Source: an uncultured Phycisphaerales bacterium
GTDB taxonomy: Bacteria; Planctomycetota; Phycisphaerae; Phycisphaerales; UBA1924
Direction of reading: 5' to 3'
DNA: 7,891 nucleotides
NCBI GenBank assembly: GCA_937879825.1
Contig: CALFMQ010000422.1
Location: forward strand, 1-7,891
The position numbers were made by a program, and so were the translations under genes. Under the pieces are notes generated by a model. The model was not told the origin of the DNA, ran no database searches, and saw only the letters and a list, made by a program, of their open reading frames with translations. Within the stretch, counting starts at the first letter, position 1. The number at the start of each line of letters is the position of its first letter. Shown here in pieces: positions 1 through 5,130 of this stretch.

Positions 1-2207
1 GCCACCGGGTAGCACATCATCACGCCTAAGTCTTCACCCTCGAGTGTCTTCTGGTTCTCGATGATGATCCGCCCCCGCTGCACGCGAATCGGGCACGCCT
101 CTCCCAGCACCGCGCCCCACGCCCCGTTCGACTGCGCATGCCCGTACAACACAACATTCCCCGCGTGCCCCGATTTCAGGTACGCCTCATCGCTCACAAC
201 GCGCAGCGCGCCGTTCCCCCGCGCCAAAAACAGCTCCGAGTCGTACCGCGCCCGATCCAGCGCCCACGCGTTCTCCTCCGCATTCCCGCGCGTGCCGTAC
301 ACCAGCACGCAGTCCCGATCGAACGCCGCCTTGAACGGCCCGTTCCGCGCCGGCCCTTTCTCACCCGCCCCCGCCGGCCCATCGACATCCCATCCCCGGC
401 GGCCCAGCACGAGCGAAACGCTCCCCGCGCCCGCATCCGCCCGCACCTCGTCCTCATCAATCACCATCGTCACCGCGCGCCCGCCGAACGCGCCCAGATC
501 GATCGTGAGCCGATCCACGTTCTCCGTCTTGCCCTCGATCCGCCCCGCATCGATGTTCCGCGCCAGGTCCACGCGGCTCGCCGTCAGCGCCTCCACCTGC
601 TGCTCGATCGTCACCCACTCGCACCGCGCGCTGATCCCCGGACTCGTCGTCGTGAACCGAACCCGATCCGGCGCACCCGTGTGCTCATCGAGCCGCGCCT
701 TGAAAAACGCCATCATCTCGGGCCAGTCGCAGCACTGATTCCCCCACCAGTGCCCCGCGCCCAACTCCGAATGAAGCGTCAACCCCGGGCTGATCCCCTC
801 CAACTCCTTCCGCATGATGAACGCCTGCTCCACCGGCACATTGTCATCCTCCGAACCGTGCAGGATGAACGCCGGAAGGTTGTAGAAGTTCCGCTTCATC
901 TGCAGCGTGTCGCTCGGTGACGCCGCACGCTCCAGAATCCGACCCGCCCCGCCATACGCGCGCAGGTTCGGATACCCCGCGTAAGAAGCGAAACTCACCC
1001 ACCCCGCGCTCGGACCCACCGCAACAAACCGATCCGGATAGTGCGACGCCACCTGCCAGGAGCCGTGCCCGCCCATCGAATGCCCCGTCAGAATCGCCTT
1101 GCGATCACCCGACACGATGTCCAGCACCTCCATCGCATCGATGCGCCCCCAGTCCTCCCAGTCAAACCCGAACTTCCCGCGATTCGTCGGCGCCACCACC
1201 CGCGCCCACTCCTTGGGCGCATACACCGCCGCCTGACCGCTCGCCTCAACGCTCGCCCCGTGCAGCGTCAGAATCACGGCCTCTTCCTCTCCGCTCGCCG
1301 GCCGCTCCGCGTAGTACTGCACCGACCGATCCACACGCGACCGGAAGGTCCGGTTGTTCGGCCCGTCCGGCGTGCAGAAGCGCGTCGTCACAGTCTGTGT
1401 GTCCAGCTTCTCATCACCGCGCCACAAGGTCAGAGTCAGCTTGAAGGGCTCGCCCGCGTCCCCCCGCACCGCCGGAATCTCGAACGCCGCCTTGAACACA
1501 CTCGCCGGCAGCAGCGCAGGAATCTCCGTCGTCTCTCCGACCATGTCCTCGGTGTGGCAAGAGATGGAAAGGCCGCGCGCCACCTCACCCGTGGCGTTCG
1601 CCACCACGACAGCGCCCCACTCCGATCCACCGTCATCCGATGCATGCTCCACGAGCAAGTGCGGCAACGTCACATTCCCCGCATCCAGAAACACCGGCCC
1701 CGCCGCCTCGCGCAGCGTCGCGCGCAACCGCCCCCGCCCGCACAGGAATACCAACTCATTCGCGCCCTTCTTGATCCGCACCGGAATCCGAATCGTCCCG
1801 TACTCATACAGGTCCCCCGCACGAATCTCGCCGTTCACCCACACCGTCGAGTGGCCCGCAGCGTCCAGGATCATCACTTTCTCAGCGTCAGAATCGAAAC
1901 TCCAGACCGCGTACCCGCCGTACAACGCGCCATTCTCGAACTGACCGTTCCCGTCCGACTCGATCTTCTTCCACACCTGCCGGAATCCCGTCGCCAGCGC
2001 CAGCACATCGCCCTCGACCGGCGCCTTCCACGCCCCCTCGGCGCGGAGCGACTGAATCGCGTCCGTGATCACCGGCGAGCGCCCGCCCCCGCCCGCGGCG
2101 CCTACAGCCAGCGCCTCGCGCATCACCATGTCCCCGCCGCGTACCGGCGCGCACGAGAAAGCCACCATCACAACGCACGCCGCACACGACAGCATTCGCC
2201 TCATCAT
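1..2207 (-). CDS. Large exported alpha/beta-hydrolase (prolyl oligopeptidase/esterase-like), C-terminus beyond window
   Basis: My own reverse-strand translation is open from ATG 2207 to the left edge (735 codons), so the C-terminus is missing. The start is a double ATG (2207, 2204) with GAGGAG (2216-2221) 8 bases upstream, inside the end of the cytochrome gene; the gap between the genes is 2 bases. The N-terminus (MMRR, then a hydrophobic stretch to about residue 22, then VRG-GD) looks like a signal peptide, so the protein is probably periplasmic or secreted. Residues about 75-155 (VWVNGE, then IPVRIKKGANELVF) resemble a galactose-binding-type beta-sandwich. The hydrolase core follows: HGAS at 316-319 (oxyanion region), nucleophile elbow GHSMGG with Ser377, an acid in GSEDD (Asp454 or Asp455), and His486 in GAGHWW. 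The triad is therefore complete. Residues about 510-735 form a further beta-rich region seen in large planctomycete/Bacteroidetes-type esterases. The substrate (peptide or sugar ester) cannot be told. The operon position suggests polysaccharide or sugar-conjugate processing, which is inference. Confidence 0.88.
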   Translation of the reverse strand, partial: MMRRMLSCAACVVMVAFSCAPVRGGDMVMREALAVGAAGGGGRSPVITDAIQSLRAEGAWKAPVEGDVLALATGFRQVWKKIESDGNGQFENGALYGGYAVWSFDSDAEKVMILDAAGHSTVWVNGEIRAGDLYEYGTIRIPVRIKKGANELVFLCGRGRLRATLREAAGPVFLDAGNVTLPHLLVEHASDDGGSEWGAVVVANATGEVARGLSISCHTEDMVGETTEIPALLPASVFKAAFEIPAVRGDAGEPFKLTLTLWRGDEKLDTQTVTTRFCTPDGPNNRTFRSRVDRSVQYYAERPASGEEEAVILTLHGASVEASGQAAVYAPKEWARVVAPTNRGKFGFDWEDWGRIDAMEVLDIVSGDRKAILTGHSMGGHGSWQVASHYPDRFVAVGPSAGWVSFASYAGYPNLRAYGGAGRILERAASPSDTLQMKRNFYNLPAFILHGSEDDNVPVEQAFIMRKELEGISPGLTLHSELGAGHWWGNQCCDWPEMMAFFKARLDEHTGAPDRVRFTTTSPGISARCEWVTIEQQVEALTASRVDLARNIDAGRIEGKTENVDRLTIDLGAFGGRAVTMVIDEDEVRADAGAGSVSLVLGRRGWDVDGPAGAGEKGPARNGPFKAAFDRDCVLVYGTRGNAEENAWALDRARYDSELFLARGNGALRVVSDEAYLKSGHAGNVVLYGHAQSNGAWGAVLGEACPIRVQRGRIIIENQKTLEGEDLGVMMCYPV

Positions 2208-2209
2208 CG

Positions 2210-2809
2210 TCAATACTCCTCGTGCGTCGGCGGCGGCGCATCCGACCACGCCTGCTCACGCGGGTCCCACTCGAACACCCGCCCGTTCCGCTCCACCCGC
2301 ACACGCAACGATCCACCCGCAGCACCGCCGGGCAACGCCGCCCGCCACGACGCCTCACCCATCTCCGCCCCGATCACGTCCGTTCCAACGATCACCGACA
2401 CCCTCGTGCCGGGCAACATCTCCCCCGCGACCGCATCCCCCAACATCTCCGTCACCACGCCGAACGGCGTACCGTCCCGCAGACTCCTGTGAAACGCCAC
2501 CAGCGCATAGAGCGAGTCGTCATCAAGTTCGCCGAACCCCGGCCCCTCGACCATCTCCACCACGATCCCGTGCAGATCACGATCCGACGAGATCGATGCG
2601 AACGCCTCGCCGTAAAAACTCCCGTTCGGCCCGTGGCACCGCGCGCAGTGCCCATCAAAGAACGCCAGAGGCGGGCTCGTCAGTCCCCCAAACGACGCAC
2701 GGCCCGCCACAGCAGGCCCCGCGCCGTCAGCGCCGTCGTCAACGGGCGCGGGCTTCTCCGAGCAGCCGCACGCGCACACACACATCAACGCCAGCGCCGC
2801 CCGCCGCAT
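2210..2809 (-). CDS. Small class I c-type cytochrome, probable lipoprotein
   Basis: This 199-residue protein has a single haem-binding CxxCH motif (CARCH, residues 55-59), followed by a plausible axial Met at 86 in EMVEGPGFG and a closing helix (DDDSLYALVAFHRSL), the usual order of a class I cytochrome c of about 60 residues. The remaining roughly 90 C-terminal residues match no domain I recognise. The N-terminus (MRRAALALMCVCACGC) is hydrophobic and Cys-rich. Cys16 or Cys14 could be a lipidation site, although neither gives a perfect lipobox. The A of its ATG (2809) is the last base of the dehydrogenase stop codon (TGATG), indicating translational coupling. A GTG at 2812 would add one residue and cannot be excluded; no strong Shine-Dalgarno is visible. 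Lying between a PQQ-type dehydrogenase and a hydrolase, it is the natural electron acceptor for the dehydrogenase. That role is inferred from context. Confidence 0.85.
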   Translation of the reverse strand: MRRAALALMCVCACGCSEKPAPVDDGADGAGPAVAGRASFGGLTSPPLAFFDGHCARCHGPNGSFYGEAFASISSDRDLHGIVVEMVEGPGFGELDDDSLYALVAFHRSLRDGTPFGVVTEMLGDAVAGEMLPGTRVSVIVGTDVIGAEMGEASWRAALPGGAAGGSLRVRVERNGRVFEWDPREQAWSDAPPPTHEEY

Positions 2810-3990
2810 CACGCGCCCCCGTCCCCCGCATCCCCTTGGCCCACCCAGCGAATCCGGTACACCCGGTTGTTCGAGTCATCCGAGAACAGAATCGATCCGT
2901 CCGGCGCTTCCACACAATCCACCGGGCGCATCACCGGCTGCGCCGTCCCGTCGCCCGCGCCGTCCACGATCTTGAGCAGCCCGTACGGCTTCCCATCATC
3001 AAACAGCACCCGCGCCACGCAGTACCCCACCGGCACCGAACTGTTCCACGACCCGTGGCACGCCACGAAGATGTCGCCCTTGTGGTCCCCCGGCATGGCC
3101 CCCGCGCCCTCGCGCCCCTCGATGAAACACCACCCGTTCGTCGCCCAGTGCGCGCCGATCTTCCATTCGGGCGGCACGGTCTGCCGCGCCAGCTCATGAA
3201 TGTCATCGCGCTCCAGGAACTCATACCGCGGCAACCGATCGCCCACCACAAACGGATGCCCGTAGAACGCGCCCTCGCGATACAGATTCAACTCATCCGG
3301 CGGGTTCAGATCCGTGATCGGCTGATCGCGCCGACCATCGCCCACCTCCGCGCCGAACCAGTCCGACCCATGATCGAACCCCCACACCTCGTCCGTCCCC
3401 GGCCGAAGCCGCAACTTCTCCGTGTTGCGAATCCCCGTCGAGAACACCTCCCCATCTTTCCCGTCAATCCCGAACCGCCACACCTTCTGACGATCCGTCT
3501 CCCGCTGATCCGTGATGTTCCCCGCGTCGCCGATCGAGGTGTAGATCGCGTCATCCGTCACGAGCAGCGAACGCCACCAGTGCCCGCCCCCCGCCGGGAG
3601 CGTCCCCGACCCGATCACTTCCTCCCGCTCATCCGCAACGCCATCACCGTCCGTGTCCCGCGCCCGAAGAATCGACCCCGTCGTCGAGAACCACACCCAG
3701 CCGTCGTGCAGGTCGATCCCGTGCACCGAACGCATGTCCTCAACAAAGGTCGCCCGCGTCTCGTACACCCCGTCCCCGTCCTTGTCGCGCAAACAGATAA
3801 TGTCCCCCGCCCGCGGCCGCGTCACATACAGAACGCCCTCCGGGTCGATCTCCATGAACCGCGCCTCGCGCAGGTCCGCCACCGCCACCGTCACCTCGTA
3901 CCCCGCCCGAATCTTCGCCGCGCGAATCTCCGGCGAAACCGGCGCCGCCGCCATCGAACACAACACCAACACACCGCTCCATGGAATCAT
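2809..3990 (-). CDS. Exported PQQ/L-sorbosone dehydrogenase-family beta-propeller protein
   Basis: This 393-residue protein matches the glucose/sorbosone dehydrogenase beta-propeller family, whose members use pyrroloquinoline quinone and Ca2+ to oxidise sugars outside the cytoplasm. Visible landmarks are SVHG (88-91, the position of the catalytic His of soluble glucose dehydrogenase), SIGDAGN (152-158), GIRN (186-189), FDHGSDWFG (205-213), DELN (232-235), GAHWATNGW (279-287), CHGSWN (311-316) and the closing blade RPVDCVEAPDG...SDDSNNRVYRIRW (355-382). Two DxDGDGV loops (69-75 and 112-118) look like Ca2+-binding insertions. The start at ATG 3990 is well supported: GGAGG lies 7 bases upstream (3998-4002), and the next residues (MIPWSGVLVLCSMAAAPVS) form a short signal-like segment, though it lacks an N-terminal positive charge. 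The frame stays open upstream to 4551, but that extension lies over the prepilin gene and was rejected. First gene of a three-gene operon. The true substrate and PQQ dependence are inferred from the family. Confidence 0.9.
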   Translation of the reverse strand: MIPWSGVLVLCSMAAAPVSPEIRAAKIRAGYEVTVAVADLREARFMEIDPEGVLYVTRPRAGDIICLRDKDGDGVYETRATFVEDMRSVHGIDLHDGWVWFSTTGSILRARDTDGDGVADEREEVIGSGTLPAGGGHWWRSLLVTDDAIYTSIGDAGNITDQRETDRQKVWRFGIDGKDGEVFSTGIRNTEKLRLRPGTDEVWGFDHGSDWFGAEVGDGRRDQPITDLNPPDELNLYREGAFYGHPFVVGDRLPRYEFLERDDIHELARQTVPPEWKIGAHWATNGWCFIEGREGAGAMPGDHKGDIFVACHGSWNSSVPVGYCVARVLFDDGKPYGLLKIVDGAGDGTAQPVMRPVDCVEAPDGSILFSDDSNNRVYRIRWVGQGDAGDGGA

Positions 3991-4077
3991 CGGCTCGCCT
4001 CCAGTTCGCCCCGATCCGGGGACATCACCATACCGCCCCGCGCAGAACAGGACGCACCGACCTACCCTTGCCCTGCT
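3991..4077. promoter_or_regulatory. Divergent intergenic region between the dehydrogenase operon and the prepilin gene
   Basis: This 87-base gap must hold the promoters of both divergent units if each has its own. A short inverted repeat CCCCG-ATC-CGGGG (4009-4021) lies just upstream of the dehydrogenase Shine-Dalgarno and could be an operator or a leader hairpin. No convincing -35/-10 pair is visible on either strand. No Shine-Dalgarno is visible ahead of the prepilin ATG on the plus strand, so that gene may use a weak or leaderless start. Confidence 0.4.
3998..4002 (-). promoter_or_regulatory. Shine-Dalgarno GGAGG of the dehydrogenase gene
   Basis: On the minus strand GGAGG ends 7 bases before ATG 3990. 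It is the strongest ribosome-binding site of the operon and fixes the start of the dehydrogenase against the much longer upstream-open frame. Confidence 0.75.
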
Positions 4078-4785
4078 ATGCGAACCCACGCACGACACCA
4101 CGCCTTCACCCTCATCGAACTCCTCGTCGTCGTCGCGGTCATCGCCATCCTGATCGGTGTCCTCCTCCCCGCCATCGCCGGCGCCCGCCGCGCCGGCCAA
4201 TCCGCCATCTGCCTCTCCAACCACCGACAGTGCTACATCATCTGCCGCATGTACGCAGACGATCACCGCGGCTGGGGGCCCGCCATCGGCCAGCCGTGGT
4301 CCTCCATCCCCAACTGGGCGCTCGTCATCCAGCAGGACGCCGGCCGCGACGGCGACACCCCCGACGACCTCTACGCCAACGCCTCCGCCCTCGTCTGCCC
4401 CGCCATCGATCACCACTACCCGCAGCAGATGACCCGCACCTGCGCCATGAACGCCACCGGGCACGCCGGCATCGACGACGACCCCGACTCCTTCGACGAC
4501 GCCGCAAACCCCGCCTTCATCCGCTTCGACCTCGTCGAACACGCGGCCCAAATCCCCCTCATCCTCGACTCCGCCATCGCCTTCATCCCGGGCGATGCGC
4601 CGCCGCCCACCCGAACCTCAAGCGTCATCGACTTCCGCAACCCGACCCACACCGCCACACGCATCGGACGATTCCACGACGGGGGGGGAGGGGGGGGCGG
4701 GGGGCGCTTCAACGCCGCGATGTTCGATGGTTCGGCGCAGTCCTTTTCAGAGCCCCTCCCAATCTGGGAACTGCCCCTCCCCTGA
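4078..4785 (+). CDS. Prepilin-type N-terminal methylation protein with H-Xn-DG motif
   Basis: This is a 235-residue protein with a textbook type IV prepilin/pseudopilin N-terminus: a short basic leader (MRTHARHHA), then FTLIELLVVVAVIAILIG, with the conserved Glu at mature position 5 (residue 14) and a transmembrane/assembly helix to about residue 32. Cleavage would fall between Ala9 and Phe10; the usual Gly at -1 is Ala here. The rest is a soluble domain with scattered Cys residues, ending in the planctomycete 'H-X9-DG' prepilin-associated signature (RFH...FNAAMFDG, about residues 198-219). In this copy His and DG are separated by 16 residues because eight consecutive Gly codons have been inserted. 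Such proteins are processed by prepilin peptidase and sit in the inner membrane or a pseudopilus, and planctomycetes encode many solitary copies. No secretion-system genes adjoin it. ATG 4078 was chosen because the signature begins immediately after it. The frame is open far upstream, but that part is antisense to the dehydrogenase operon. Confidence 0.9.
   Translation: MRTHARHHAFTLIELLVVVAVIAILIGVLLPAIAGARRAGQSAICLSNHRQCYIICRMYADDHRGWGPAIGQPWSSIPNWALVIQQDAGRDGDTPDDLYANASALVCPAIDHHYPQQMTRTCAMNATGHAGIDDDPDSFDDAANPAFIRFDLVEHAAQIPLILDSAIAFIPGDAPPPTRTSSVIDFRNPTHTATRIGRFHDGGGGGGGGRFNAAMFDGSAQSFSEPLPIWELPLP
4681..4704 (+). repeat. 24-base G tract (G8-A-G8-C-G6) inside the prepilin gene
   Basis: 22 of 24 bases are G, interrupted only at 4689 (A) and 4698 (C). 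It encodes eight Gly residues between the His and the DG of the H-Xn-DG motif. It has at least four G3 runs with 1-base spacers, so the coding strand or mRNA could form a G-quadruplex, and each G8 run is long enough to be slippage-prone. Loss of one G would move the frame to a stop at 4787-4789, leaving the protein about the same length with a new tail. Gain of one G would read on to a stop ending at 4874, inside the tRNA gene. Confidence 0.9.
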
Positions 4786-4815
4786 GTGACGCAACGCGCC
4801 GTCCCGCACTACGAT
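4786..4815 (+). promoter_or_regulatory. Candidate sigma-70-type promoter for tRNA-Ser
   Basis: GTGACG (4786-4791) resembles the -35 consensus TTGACA, with 4 of 6 matches. It is followed after 18 bases by TACGAT (4810-4815), with 4 of 6 matches to TATAAT, ending 11 bases before the mature tRNA 5' end. The -35 begins immediately after the prepilin stop codon. Spacing and position are good, but in GC-rich planctomycete DNA this match is only suggestive. Confidence 0.35.
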
Positions 4816-4826
4816 GCCCATTCACC

Positions 4827-4913
4827 GGTGGGGTGGCCGAGCGGCTGAAGGCGCCGGTCTTGAAAACCGGTTGACCCGTCAGGGTCACGCGGGTTCGAAT
4901 CCCGCCCCCACCG
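4827..4913 (+). tRNA. tRNA-Ser (anticodon UGA)
   Basis: A complete class II tRNA of 87 bases. The acceptor stem GGTGGGG (4827-4833) pairs perfectly with CCCCACC (4906-4912), followed by discriminator G4913, the serine identity base. The anticodon stem CCGGT/ACCGG (4854-4858 and 4866-4870) encloses loop CTTGAAA with anticodon TGA at 4861-4863, reading UCA and other UCN codons. The long variable arm has stem TGACCC/GGGTCA (4872-4877 and 4882-4887), as expected for serine. The T arm GCGGG-TTCGAAT-CCCGC occupies 4889-4905. The 3' CCA is not encoded and must be added after transcription. Confidence 0.97.
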
Positions 4914-4927
4914 CTTCCCGCCGCCCC

Positions 4928-4955
4928 GCGCCTCTCCTCTCAGGTGCCGAGGCGC
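4928..4955 (+). terminator. Weak hairpin downstream of tRNA-Ser, possible terminator
   Basis: GCGCCTC (4928-4934) and GAGGCGC (4949-4955) form a 7-bp perfect stem with a 14-base loop, beginning 15 bases after the tRNA. No T run follows, so it is not a classical intrinsic terminator. It could assist termination or 3' processing, or be a chance GC stem. Confidence 0.25.
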
Positions 4956-5130
4956 CCCTGGCCGGGTTCTCCCCGCCCCCACCCCGCCGAGCCCATCGCT
5001 TTGTCCGATAACTTGTGAAGCCGGTTTGGGCAATCAGCCGACAATCCGCTGTAAGTCTATAAATTTTCCGGGTTTATCAGACTTTACGCATCCGCGAATC
5101 GCGGATTGATCGTATCGTCTCGCCTTCGGA
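4956..5130 (+). promoter_or_regulatory. AT-rich leader and promoter region of the FG-GAP gene
   Basis: No gene is visible here. From 5031 to 5090, 35 of 60 bases are A or T, the sharpest AT enrichment in this GC-rich window and the natural place for a promoter. A TATAAA (5058-5063) fits a -10 element, but no good -35 lies 16-18 bases upstream. A weaker alternative is TTGGGC (5026-5031), 18 bases, then TGTAAG (5050-5055). The half-sequence ATCCGC occurs at 5044-5049 and again in the palindrome at 5090. Confidence 0.45.
5085..5114. repeat. Imperfect 30-base inverted repeat upstream of the FG-GAP gene
   Basis: The core ATCCGCGAATCGCGGAT (5090-5106) is a 17-base palindrome with arms symmetric about one central A. 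An outer pair, TACG (5085-5088) with CGTA (5111-5114), extends it across a small asymmetric bulge. It ends 16 bases before the first possible start codon. It could be a dimeric regulator's operator or a leader hairpin; no T tract follows, so a terminator is unlikely. Confidence 0.5.

Noticed and set aside
138..2492. Several plus-strand open frames of 175 to 483 codons over the hydrolase and cytochrome genes
   Set aside because: All are Arg/Pro/His-rich mirror frames of minus-strand genes with catalytic and haem motifs, and none shows a recognisable domain.
2065..4077. A long plus-strand open frame continuous with the prepilin gene
   Set aside because: It lies opposite the well-supported minus-strand operon, is full of Pro/Arg/His repeats typical of antisense GC-rich DNA, and has no domain signal until the prepilin leader at 4078.
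3991..4551. N-terminal extension of the dehydrogenase frame to 4551 on the minus strand
   Set aside because: It is low-complexity Gly/Val/Asp sequence antisense to the prepilin gene. ATG 3990 has a perfect Shine-Dalgarno and a signal-like N-terminus.
4827..4913. tRNA-Ser as an integration (attachment) site
   Set aside because: No duplicated tRNA 3' end, integrase or phage gene is visible in the window.
4928..5114. A small RNA gene or riboswitch downstream of the tRNA
   Set aside because: There are isolated inverted repeats, but no known riboswitch pattern, no T-tract terminator and no clear promoter pair.
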